From Bosea sp. BIWAKO-01 (GTDB lineage: Bacteria; Pseudomonadota; Alphaproteobacteria; Rhizobiales; Beijerinckiaceae): a stretch of DNA of 64,000 nt. This document shows, one piece after another, positions 8,864 through 16,739 of the stretch (positions are counted from its first letter, which is position 1; each line of letters starts with the position of its first letter). The notes under the pieces are model-generated. The model saw only the letters and a list, made by a program, of their open reading frames with translations. It searched no databases and was not told the DNA's origin. Location: positions 4,552,501 to 4,616,500 of the forward strand of contig NZ_BCQA01000001.1 of NCBI RefSeq assembly GCF_001748145.1, given 5' to 3'. A program made the translations under genes and the position numbers.

Positions 8864-10249
8864 TCAATGGGCGAATGCGAGCGGAGTCGCCGCGACGGCC
8901 AGCGCCGCGGTGCGGGCGGCTGGCCGGTTGCGCAGCAGCGTCATCCGGCGCGCGGCGAACAGGTTGGAGCCGCCGCGCTTCGTGATGCGTTCCGCGAGAA
9001 GCGGGGCCGCGCGCTCATGGTTGCCCGCGCGGATCAGGCTTTCGATATGGGCTTGCTCGAAGAGGTCGCGCTGAGCGTGGCTGCCGCCGATTGCGATCAG
9101 TCCGTCGCGCGCGGCGCCCAGCAACCTCGCCGCTTCCGTGTAGTCGCCTTCGTGGAAGGCAAGCAGGCCGAAAGCCGCAAGCGCGCCATGATGGGCCGCC
9201 TGCCTGCGCTCGCTGCTTCGGTGAGCCTGACCATCCTCGACGAGCATGCGGGCAATCGCCTCTGCGCCGCTTACATGCCCGGCGCCGAGCAATGAGAGAG
9301 CATAGTGTAGGTCGGCAAAGACCAGGCGGCCGTCATCGATCCGCCCCTCGGCGAGTGCGGCGAGTTCCTCCCAGCGCGTCCCGACATCGACGCCGGCATA
9401 TTCGAGCCGGGCGAGCAGCGAGGCGCCATTGGCGATGTCGCGATAATCGTCGGTGGGCTCGCCCCGGATATCGTTGTCATAGAGGCGCAGCACCTCGGCG
9501 GTTTCGCCGCGCTCGAGCCTGAACAGAGCGAGGTGCCAGACGATGTGGAAGCGCAGGTTATTGGCGTGGGACCAGTTCCGGGCATTGCCGAGCCAGGTGA
9601 TGCCCTCATTGGCCCGACCCGTCATTTCCAGCACATGTGCGACGGCGTGGCGGCCCCAGGCATCGCGCGGCGCCAGGGCGACGGCGAGGCGGCCCGCCCC
9701 CTCGGCCTCGGCATAGAAACCCTGTTCCTCGAGCGCGAAGGCGTGGCAGCCATGGACATAGCCGGAGAGTGGGTGGCTTTCGCCGAAAGCTGGCGCGGTG
9801 CGGCGCAGGCAGGCCAGCATCTCGGCCTGATCCCCCAGCATGAAGCGAAGGCCGTGCGAGAGTTTCAGGGCCAAAACATCGAGGGGATGCGCCTCCAGGA
9901 TCGCTTCCAGGTGTTCGGCGGCCAGGCGCGGTGCATCGGCCAGCCAGAAGGCCAGCGCCTCGACCATCATCCGCTCGCGCTGGGTGACGGGACGCAGCGC
10001 TATGGCCGCCTGGGCCTTGATGTGGCAGTCGCGGGCCGCTCCGAGCAATTCGGACCTGGCAAGCGAAAGCAGCATCAGGCCTTTGGCCGCATGAGCCAGT
10101 GCGAAATCCGGATCCGCTGCCAGCGCGCGGGCGAGATGCTCCGGTGTCGCGGCAGCATGGGCCAGCACGGCTTCGAGCGTGTCGTTCCAGGCGAGGCGTG
10201 CAGCGTCGTTCGCGACAGTGACGCACTCGCCTGAGAGATCGTGATACAT
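8864..10249 (-). CDS. TTC38-like tetratricopeptide repeat protein
   Basis: A 461-residue soluble protein built almost entirely of alpha-helical TPR-like repeats, rich in alanine and leucine. The N-terminus (AWNDTLEAVLAHAAATPEHLARALAADPDFALAHAAKGLML) and HLEAILEAHPLDVLALKLSH are typical of the bacterial TTC38-like family. TPR proteins scaffold protein contacts and no catalytic motif is visible. It is followed by the membrane protein at 8840. The specific role is unknown. Confidence 0.8.
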   Translation of the reverse strand: MYHDLSGECVTVANDAARLAWNDTLEAVLAHAAATPEHLARALAADPDFALAHAAKGLMLLSLARSELLGAARDCHIKAQAAIALRPVTQRERMMVEALAFWLADAPRLAAEHLEAILEAHPLDVLALKLSHGLRFMLGDQAEMLACLRRTAPAFGESHPLSGYVHGCHAFALEEQGFYAEAEGAGRLAVALAPRDAWGRHAVAHVLEMTGRANEGITWLGNARNWSHANNLRFHIVWHLALFRLERGETAEVLRLYDNDIRGEPTDDYRDIANGASLLARLEYAGVDVGTRWEELAALAEGRIDDGRLVFADLHYALSLLGAGHVSGAEAIARMLVEDGQAHRSSERRQAAHHGALAAFGLLAFHEGDYTEAARLLGAARDGLIAIGGSHAQRDLFEQAHIESLIRAGNHERAAPLLAERITKRGGSNLFAARRMTLLRNRPAARTAALAVAATPLAFAH

Positions 10250-10317
10250 GAGGCCACTCCATTCGCGCCGTTGAAAGGCATCTCCAGGGAGTTCGCTGGC
10301 GGCCGATCAAGCGGCGA

Positions 10318-11523
10318 TCAACTCGCTTCACGGACCCGTGTTGGCAGGCCGTGCTTGGGAGCTTCAGCCTCATCGATGCGCTGCGGTTCAGCCTTCGCTG
10401 GCGTAGCGGGACCGGCCCAGGGTGCGCTCTTGAACCAGCCGACCACGACCGCGACGCCGAGGATCACTGCAAAGCCGACGAGATTGAGCAGCGCCACGCT
10501 CAACTCGGTCCGGCCCAATAAATCGGCCACTGTACCGGCGAGCCGTGCGAGCACGACGCTGGCAAGGAAGGCGGCGAGCGATTGCCGTCCGATCAAGATG
10601 AGCAAGTGGCCAACGCCCTGATCGAGATTCCGGCGCCAGGGCTCGACGAGGCTGAGCACGAGATAGGCCAGTGCCAGGAAATGCAGCACGCGCAGGATGT
10701 GCAGATTGCTCTTCTCGCTCGCGGGCAGGATCAGGTCGCGTAGCGCTTGCGCCGTCGGCCAGTGCTCCAGGAAACCCCAGAAGGAGAACGGCATGGAGAG
10801 GAGCAGGAATGCGCCGGCGGCGAGCATCAGACTGCGCTCGCCAAGTCGTGGCACCGGCAGCCATTTCATGCCGATGAAGAACCCGATGAAGAAGATGAGC
10901 TGCCAGGCGAAGGGATTCAGGAACCAGCCGGCGCCGTTCCAGGGATTGCCGGGAAGATTGAGGTCGAAAGTCCAGGCGAGCCCATAGAGAAGCGCCACCA
11001 TCAGGAAGGGCAGGGCAGCATGGATCCGGTGCAGCGCCATGACGACTGGAACCAGTGCCAGGATCACCAGATACATCGGCAGGATGTCGAGATAATCCGG
11101 CTGCCAGGTCAGCGTCGTAAGACCGAGCAGTGCGGTGTCCGGGGAACTCAGGAGCGGCGCGAACTGGGACGCGACCACGCCAAGGCCAAAACTGTGGTCG
11201 AGCAGCGCGGCGAGTGCGATCAGCGCCAGAACGAGGCCGAGCTGCGCCCAATAGACCTGCCAGATGCGCAGCATGATGCGCGCGGTTCCAAGCCACAGGC
11301 CGCGGCGAACAAAAACGCTGCCGAAGGCCAGTGCGCTGGCAACGCCGGAACAAAAGACGAAGAGTTCGGCGCCTGACGAAAAACCGAAGCGGGCAGGGAT
11401 GAAGGCGTTCCAGCTGTTCTGTGGCCAATGCGCGACGAAGATGATCAGCATCGTCAGGCCGCGGAAGAAATCGAGCCGTTCATCGCGCGGGCGTTTGCCC
11501 GCCTTCTGTTGATGCGTGCTCAT
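10318..11523 (-). CDS. opgC: OpgC-family membrane acyltransferase
   Basis: A 401-residue polytopic membrane protein with about ten helices. The N-terminus RLDFFRGLTMLIIFVAHWPQNSWNAFIP and SSGAELFVFCSGVASALAF match OpgC, which succinylates osmoregulated periplasmic glucans. The start ATG overlaps the stop of the upstream TPP enzyme gene by one base, so the two are cotranscribed. No glucan synthase (opgG/opgH) is in the window. The acyl group added and the acceptor glucan are inferred from the family. Confidence 0.87.
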   Translation of the reverse strand: MSTHQQKAGKRPRDERLDFFRGLTMLIIFVAHWPQNSWNAFIPARFGFSSGAELFVFCSGVASALAFGSVFVRRGLWLGTARIMLRIWQVYWAQLGLVLALIALAALLDHSFGLGVVASQFAPLLSSPDTALLGLTTLTWQPDYLDILPMYLVILALVPVVMALHRIHAALPFLMVALLYGLAWTFDLNLPGNPWNGAGWFLNPFAWQLIFFIGFFIGMKWLPVPRLGERSLMLAAGAFLLLSMPFSFWGFLEHWPTAQALRDLILPASEKSNLHILRVLHFLALAYLVLSLVEPWRRNLDQGVGHLLILIGRQSLAAFLASVVLARLAGTVADLLGRTELSVALLNLVGFAVILGVAVVVGWFKSAPWAGPATPAKAEPQRIDEAEAPKHGLPTRVREAS

Positions 11524-13172
11524 CAGAAGGCTCCTTCGTAGCTGCCTGCATCGATCCTGCAGGCGAGCAGCGTGAAACCATCGCGCTGGAACGCGGCACT
11601 CGCCTCGCGCCGGAGGCTGTCAGGGTTCGAGATCGTGCTGCCGTTACCGCCCATCGCGCCAGCAATCGCCGCGAAATCGGTGCTGCCAAAATTGACTGCT
11701 GCGCGGGCCAGGCCAAGCTGGCGCTGCTTGAGCGCGATGAGGCCAAGGCTCTCATCGACAAGGACGACGAGGATAACCGGAAGCGCCAGATCGCGCAGGG
11801 TCGCGAGTTCGCCCAGAACCATTTCAAGGCCGGCATCGCCGACGAAGCAGAGCGTGGGCTTTCCCGTGCCGAGCGCCGCGCCAGTCGCCAGTGGAAGCGC
11901 GCAACCCATCGTGCAGAGCCCGGTCGATTGCAGCAGGCGGCGTGGCCCGTCGCTGCACCACATCTGGCTGAGCAGAATCCGATGCGCTCCGGAATCGGCC
12001 GTGACGATGGTTCCCACCGGCGCGACCTCGCGCAGGATGTCGAAGACGGCATGGGGGCCCCAGTCCGATGGCGGAGCGAAGGCCTCCCTGAGTGCGGCGC
12101 GAATGACGGCGGGGCGCCCGTCCGGCCAGGTACCCTCCGGCATCGCGTCCTCGCCGAGCTGCGACAGGATGGTGCCGACATGACCTTCGAGAAGCAGCGT
12201 CGCGCTATGCATGCCGTGGTGGACGTCCTCGGCGACGATGTCGATCACGCGTTTGCCGGGTGGCCAGGGAGTGCGCCAGCCCTGGCGCATCTCGATCGGG
12301 TCGTAGCCGGCGAGCACGATGAGGTCAGCCTCGTCCAGCAGCGGCCGTGCCAGCGCATCGGCCCTCGGCGACAATCCGACTCCGCCGATCACGCGCGGAT
12401 TGCTCTCCGGCACCAGACCCTTGGCCTTGTAGGTGGTGAGCAGCGGGGCGCCGGTCCGTGTGAGAAACAGGTCGAGCGCGGCGGCGGAGCCTTCGTTGAC
12501 CAGGTCAAGCCCGGCAATGACCAGCGGCCTCTTCGCGGTCGCGACCATCTCGCGTGCGAGGCTGAGATTGGCGGGGACGTTGTTGCCGGGAGGATTTACG
12601 ATCTCGACTGCGCGCTGGGCCGTCTTTGCCTCGGCGATCGCGATTGGCAGATCGATATGGACCGGGCCGGGGCGGCCGCTCCTGGCAATGGCGAGAGCCT
12701 TCTGGACCACCAGATCCTCGGTGCCCTGCGCGACGCGAAAGCTCGCCTTCACCAGTGGTCGCAGCACGGCCTGATGGTCGAAGATCTGATGCGTGTAGCT
12801 TTCAGCCAGGGCCTGATCGACACAGCCGGTGATGAAGATCAAAGGGACGCGGTCCTGCCGGGCATTGGCGACGACATTGACCGCATTGGCGACGCCGGGC
12901 CCGAGTGTCGCCACCAGAACCGGCAAGGCCCCTGTTGCATGCCACAGCCCTTCGGCCATGAAACCCGCGGCATTCTCGTGCTTGGCGAGCAGAAAGCGGA
13001 TGCCGGCACGTTCCAGTGCATCGACCAGAGCCAGAACCTCGCCGCCGGGAATGCCAAAGGCGTGTGTTGCGCCTGCGGCGGCAAGTTGTTGCGCCATGAG
13101 ATCGGCGCCTCGCACGCAAGCCGCTTCCGCTGTCTTCGGCATCGTCTGGGATAGGCTTGTATCCTGGCGCAT
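11523..13172 (-). CDS. Thiamine-pyrophosphate-dependent enzyme, acetolactate synthase-like
   Basis: A 549-residue protein with the three-domain layout of the acetolactate synthase/benzoylformate decarboxylase family: N-terminal TPP domain (GIPGGEVLALVDAL, catalytic glutamate about E66 in KHENAAGFMAEG), central domain, and C-terminal TPP-binding domain starting GDAGLEMVLGEL. The usual Asn at the end of the GDG-X-N motif appears replaced (LVVLVDESLGL has Asp-Glu), and GDG is GDA, so it is not an ordinary IlvB. A good ribosome site (AAGGAG) precedes the ATG. It overlaps opgC by one base and has a SigF-like promoter upstream. The substrate is unknown. Confidence 0.85.
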   Translation of the reverse strand: MRQDTSLSQTMPKTAEAACVRGADLMAQQLAAAGATHAFGIPGGEVLALVDALERAGIRFLLAKHENAAGFMAEGLWHATGALPVLVATLGPGVANAVNVVANARQDRVPLIFITGCVDQALAESYTHQIFDHQAVLRPLVKASFRVAQGTEDLVVQKALAIARSGRPGPVHIDLPIAIAEAKTAQRAVEIVNPPGNNVPANLSLAREMVATAKRPLVIAGLDLVNEGSAAALDLFLTRTGAPLLTTYKAKGLVPESNPRVIGGVGLSPRADALARPLLDEADLIVLAGYDPIEMRQGWRTPWPPGKRVIDIVAEDVHHGMHSATLLLEGHVGTILSQLGEDAMPEGTWPDGRPAVIRAALREAFAPPSDWGPHAVFDILREVAPVGTIVTADSGAHRILLSQMWCSDGPRRLLQSTGLCTMGCALPLATGAALGTGKPTLCFVGDAGLEMVLGELATLRDLALPVILVVLVDESLGLIALKQRQLGLARAAVNFGSTDFAAIAGAMGGNGSTISNPDSLRREASAAFQRDGFTLLACRIDAGSYEGAF

Positions 13173-13200
13173 GGTGTCTCCTTAGGCATCGGCAGGAGAG

Positions 13201-13226
13201 ATCGTGCGAGGCAGGCTCCTGGTTAC
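13201..13226 (-). promoter_or_regulatory. SigF-type promoter candidate upstream of the TPP enzyme-opgC pair
   Basis: On the minus strand GTAACC (13226-13221) is followed after exactly 16 bases by CGAT (13204-13201), close to the Caulobacter SigF consensus as I recall it, GTAACC-N16-CGAA. The TPP enzyme ATG is about 29 bases downstream of the -10 element, leaving room for a short leader with the AAGGAG site. The -10 differs at one position. Confidence 0.5.
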
Positions 13227-13230
13227 GGCT

Positions 13231-14139
13231 TCACGGGAAAGTGAGCCTGGCTCCTGCCGCGGCTGTCGGCTTTTCAGGGGGCATGGCAAGCTTCCAGGCC
13301 CGCTCGACCCAGGCCGGGTCGGCCATATGTCCGCCGCCATGCAGGCACAGCTCCAGCCGCGCGGGCCCGGGACAGTCTGTTGCCAGCCGACAGGTCAGGC
13401 CCTCTGGCCGCGGCGCCTTCCGGACCTCGTCCGCCCAGGCTGAGGTGCAGCCCGGTGCCAGGACGGCAAGGCTCCTGAAGAGATCGCCCTGTTTGTATCC
13501 GGACCGGAGTGGGCGCCCCGCAATCGGTACGGTTGTGTCGCTCGTGCCGTGGACATGGATGAGATTGGGTATGGGGCCGATGCAGTCCTGCGGAAGGGGC
13601 TCCCAGAACGCACCGGCGATTGGTGCAAAGGCCGCAAAGCGCGCGGGCATCCGGCAGGCGAGATTCCAGACCATGGACGCGCCCTGCGAGAAGCCACTGG
13701 CCAGAATCCTGCCAGGATCGATGGGGAAGCGCTGCGCGACGTCGTCGAGAACATGGCCGATGAAGGCGAACTCGTCGCGATGGTGTCCGGGAGAGCCGGG
13801 ATAGGACCAGGTCCGCCCCATCCCGTCCGGGACGATCAGGGCAACGCCGAGGCGTCGCGCAACCGCGACGAGACCCTGATCGGCCATGACCTCCTCGGCC
13901 GAGCCTTGCCAGCCATGAAAGTACATGATCGCGCCACGCGGAGGCCCGATCGCAGCCCGTGCCGGCAGCAAGATGCGATAGAATCCGCCCTCGACCGGGC
14001 AGCCTCCCTCGACCGGACAAGGCGTCAGTCGCTCTTCCGTCCTGGCTTGATCCTGGGCGAGGGCGGCGGGTGGCAGCGTCGTGGCCAGCGCCATTGCGAG
14101 CGCCGTGATCCCAAGGCCGATGCGCGCTGCCGTCGCCAT
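13231..14139 (-). CDS. Secreted alpha/beta-hydrolase, LpqC/PHB-depolymerase-like esterase
   Basis: A 302-residue exported protein with a signal peptide ending near PPAALAQ. The catalytic triad of the PHB depolymerase/feruloyl esterase-like family is visible: nucleophile in GFSQGAS, Asp in HGTSDTTVP and His in LHGGGHMAD. The oxyanion region reads YFHGWQGSAEEV. Paired cysteines suggest periplasmic disulfides. Start at ATG 14139 gives a clean signal peptide. It is divergent from the sigma factor gene at 14307. Substrate (polyester, feruloyl ester or other) cannot be told. Confidence 0.85.
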   Translation of the reverse strand: MATAARIGLGITALAMALATTLPPAALAQDQARTEERLTPCPVEGGCPVEGGFYRILLPARAAIGPPRGAIMYFHGWQGSAEEVMADQGLVAVARRLGVALIVPDGMGRTWSYPGSPGHHRDEFAFIGHVLDDVAQRFPIDPGRILASGFSQGASMVWNLACRMPARFAAFAPIAGAFWEPLPQDCIGPIPNLIHVHGTSDTTVPIAGRPLRSGYKQGDLFRSLAVLAPGCTSAWADEVRKAPRPEGLTCRLATDCPGPARLELCLHGGGHMADPAWVERAWKLAMPPEKPTAAAGARLTFP

Positions 14140-14306
14140 GATCGTCGTTTTCCCGCGTAGGCCCGGCAAGGCCGCGCTTTGCGCCTATGCGAACGTATCG
14201 GGATGGGGCGAACTCGGCATCCGTCGGTCACGGGCTTGTGAGCCCTGCACCATCATGCGACGGATTGGGCTCCCCGCCCGTACAGTCCGGATAAGCGCCG
14301 CTTCCC

Positions 14307-14873
14307 GTGTCTCTCGCCGATCTCGAAACGCAGCTGCGTCCCGTCTTTCTCTCCGCGCTTTCCGGCGATGCGTCGGCCTATCGCGTGTTCCTCGAGGCGA
14401 TCAGCCTGCGCCTGCGCGGCTATCTGCGCCATCAGCTGGCGCGGGCGGGACGCACCGAGCCGAGCGAGACGGAGGATGTGCTGCAGGAGACCTTGCTCGC
14501 CTTGCACCTCTCCCGCCACAGCTATGATCCGTCAAGCCCCGTGACCGCCTGGGCTCATGCGATCGCGCGCTACAAGCTCGTCGATCATTTGCGTCGCTCC
14601 GGGCGGCACGCGTCCAACCTGCCGATCGATGACGAAGCCTATCACCTGGCGGCGCCCGATACCGTTGCCTCCGATGCCGGACTGGACCTGACGCGGGCCC
14701 TGCAATCCTTGCCGGAACGGACACGAAGGCTGATCGACCAGGTCAAGGTTCAGGGCTGTTCGATCTCCGAGGCCGCCAATGCTGCCGGCATGACCGAGAC
14801 GGCGGCCAAGGTCGCGATCCATCGCGGCTTGCGGGCCATGGCCCGGCTCCTGACCAGGCGTGGCGCACCGTGA
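14307..14873 (+). CDS. sigF: ECF sigma factor, SigF-like
   Basis: A 188-residue extracytoplasmic-function sigma factor. Region 2 covers about residues 20-100 (ETEDVLQETLLALHLSRHSYDP ... WAHAIARYKLVDHLRRS) and region 4 about 130-180 (LPERTRRLIDQVKVQG, then helix-turn-helix ISEAANAAGMTETAAKVAIHRGL). The start is GTG. The next gene encodes an NrsF-type anti-sigma factor, as in the Caulobacter SigF heavy-metal response. A SigF-type promoter lies between the two genes rather than before sigF. Confidence 0.88.
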   Translation: MSLADLETQLRPVFLSALSGDASAYRVFLEAISLRLRGYLRHQLARAGRTEPSETEDVLQETLLALHLSRHSYDPSSPVTAWAHAIARYKLVDHLRRSGRHASNLPIDDEAYHLAAPDTVASDAGLDLTRALQSLPERTRRLIDQVKVQGCSISEAANAAGMTETAAKVAIHRGLRAMARLLTRRGAP

Positions 14874-14914
14874 CCGGTCTGCCGCCCATGCGGTACCTTG
14901 AGCGCGCCATCGCT

Positions 14915-14940
14915 GTAACCTTTCGCCTGTTTGCTGCGAA
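14915..14940 (+). promoter_or_regulatory. SigF-type promoter before nrsF
   Basis: GTAACC (14915-14920), exactly 16 bases, then CGAA (14937-14940): a full match to the Caulobacter SigF consensus as I recall it. The nrsF ATG at 14976 is 36 bases downstream. It would let the sigma factor raise its own antagonist in negative feedback. Confidence 0.65.
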
Positions 14941-14975
14941 ATCCCTGTCCATCAGAGCGCAATGACCGGTCCGAC

Positions 14976-15617
14976 ATGCAGACAGACGAGTTGATTTCCC
15001 TCATGGCCACGAGCAGCCAGCCGGTCGATACCGGATGGCTGCGCCGCGTCACCTGGCTTGCTGCACTCGTCTCCATGGCCGCCGCGACGATTGCAGTGCT
15101 CCTGACGCTTGGCGCACGTCGTGATCTGGCGGGGGCCTGGGCGAGCGCACCGGTGCTCGGCAAAATCCTGCTCGGAGCGAGTGTGGCCGGGATCGCCGTG
15201 GCGGTCTTCCAGCGTAGCCTGCGGCCCGGCCTCAGTCCGCGAGGACACCTGTCCCTGACCCTGCTGCCAATCGCCGCGGTGATGCTTTGGGCTCTCGTCG
15301 TTCTGGCCGGTGTGCCTGCAGGAGAATGGGGCAGCCTGACTTTTGGCAGAAGCTGGCTGGCCTGCCTGATCGCCGTTGTGCTCTACGGACTGATCCCGCT
15401 GGCCGCGATGATCGCCGTCGCCCGGCGGGGTGCACCGGTTGACCTGCGCCTTACTGGCGCAGCCGCAGGAGTTGCATCCGCCGCCCTGGCGACCATCGCC
15501 TACAGCGTGCATTGCCCGGAGGATACGATCCCCTTCATCGCAAGCTGGTATCCGCTGGCGATGGCCATCATGGCCGCCGTCGGAGCCCTCGCTCTTCCGC
15601 GGTTCGTGCGCTGGTAG
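14976..15617 (+). CDS. nrsF: NrsF-family membrane anti-sigma factor (DUF1109)
   Basis: A 213-residue inner-membrane protein with about six helices and a short cytoplasmic N-terminus (MQTDELISLMATSSQPVDTGWLR), the layout of NrsF/DUF1109. It is expected to hold SigF inactive at the membrane. Two cysteines, about C130 (SWLACLIAVV) and C180 (YSVHCPEDT), sit 50 residues apart, matching the pair reported as important in Caulobacter NrsF. I chose ATG 14976 because an upstream in-frame start would overlap the promoter. Metal or oxidative stress would be the likely trigger. Confidence 0.86.
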   Translation: MQTDELISLMATSSQPVDTGWLRRVTWLAALVSMAAATIAVLLTLGARRDLAGAWASAPVLGKILLGASVAGIAVAVFQRSLRPGLSPRGHLSLTLLPIAAVMLWALVVLAGVPAGEWGSLTFGRSWLACLIAVVLYGLIPLAAMIAVARRGAPVDLRLTGAAAGVASAALATIAYSVHCPEDTIPFIASWYPLAMAIMAAVGALALPRFVRW

Positions 15618-15645
15618 CGGAGCCCGAGACAGTCAGCAGTTGTCG

Positions 15646-16704
15646 TCAGGCCGGCAGCCTGGCGAGTTCCGGCTTGGCTGCCCGCCCCCTGAGCCAGCCA
15701 AGGTTCGGCGCGATCAGGTGGATGAAGTCGTCGATGATCTGCTCGTAATTCTCCGCTTCGAAATTATAGGGCAACTCGAGACGCAACTCGTCGACCTCGC
15801 GCAGCACAGGGTCCTGCAACAGCGCGATCAGAATCTGCTCCGATGTGCCGATGAGATCCGGGGCGAACTGCGTCCGCCGTTCACCCTGCGGCTTCAGCGT
15901 GCGTTCATGCCGGCTGGCGGCGTAGTCGCGATAGCGGCTGCGGGTTCTCGTGTCGGCACCGTCGAGCGGGACGATGACACGGCCAACTGCGATGCGTGGC
16001 AGGTGGCGCGCCTGCCAGCTGCTGCGATAGAGAGCAAGTTGACGCAGTTGCGCCTCGACGAAATCATCGGTCTCCTCGCCGGTATTGATGTTGCCGACGA
16101 GAAGATTGAAGCCGTTCTCCCCGGCCCAACGCGCTGAACGCAGCGAACCTCCGCCATACCAGAGCCGCTCGCGCAGTCCCGGTGCGTGCGGCTGGATGCG
16201 TGGCCGCAACCGCCCCGCCGCCGATGTGATGAAAGTCTCGTCGTCGCCGAGATAGGTGCCGTCGAGATTGGCTGCGAGGCGGGCGACGCGCTGATGCGAA
16301 TAGTCGGAATCGGCCCGGTCTCCGTCGAGGAAGCGCTGACCCAGCAACTCGGCGTGCGACGGTGGCCCCGCACTGAGGCCGACATTGAGGCGTCCGCGCG
16401 AGAGCACGTCGACGAGCGACAGGTCCTCGGCCAGGCGGAAAGGGTTTTCGTAGCCGATCTGGATCACCGCGGAGCCGATCTCGATGCGTCGCGTCCGCTG
16501 GCTTGCTGCGGCCAGAAAGACGCTCGCTGAGGAGACGCCGGGTTCGAGATGGCGTTGGCGCACCCAGGCGCTGTCGAAGCCGAGCCGTTCGCCGAATTCG
16601 AAGAGCTGGAGCGTGTCCTCCAATCCAACGAATGGAGCATCGTCGCGGTAATTGCCGGGAGTCAGGAAGCCGATCCGGCTGATCGTGAGCGGAGTGGTGG
16701 GCAT
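15646..16704 (-). CDS. Luciferase-like (LLM) flavin-dependent monooxygenase
   Basis: A 352-residue TIM-barrel protein of the bacterial luciferase-like superfamily. Motifs include FGERLGFDSAWVRQRH, SASVFLAAASQRTRRIEIGSAVI, and ENPFRLAEDLSLVDVLSRGRLNVGLSAG. Such enzymes use reduced FMN and oxygen, often to cleave C-S or C-N bonds. It is the last gene of the nine-gene cluster from 25435 and follows two amino-acid binding proteins. YtmO-like proteins of Bacillus sulfur operons are a functional parallel. Reduced FMN would come from the flavin reductase at 24866. Confidence 0.87.
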   Translation of the reverse strand: MPTTPLTISRIGFLTPGNYRDDAPFVGLEDTLQLFEFGERLGFDSAWVRQRHLEPGVSSASVFLAAASQRTRRIEIGSAVIQIGYENPFRLAEDLSLVDVLSRGRLNVGLSAGPPSHAELLGQRFLDGDRADSDYSHQRVARLAANLDGTYLGDDETFITSAAGRLRPRIQPHAPGLRERLWYGGGSLRSARWAGENGFNLLVGNINTGEETDDFVEAQLRQLALYRSSWQARHLPRIAVGRVIVPLDGADTRTRSRYRDYAASRHERTLKPQGERRTQFAPDLIGTSEQILIALLQDPVLREVDELRLELPYNFEAENYEQIIDDFIHLIAPNLGWLRGRAAKPELARLPA

Positions 16705-16739
16705 GATAGTCTCGCAGACAATACCGAGGGTAGGGGGCT

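Noticed and set aside
14931..14975. An extended N-terminus for NrsF.
   Set aside because: It would begin inside the SigF-type promoter and add residues unlike the family; ATG 14976 fits better.
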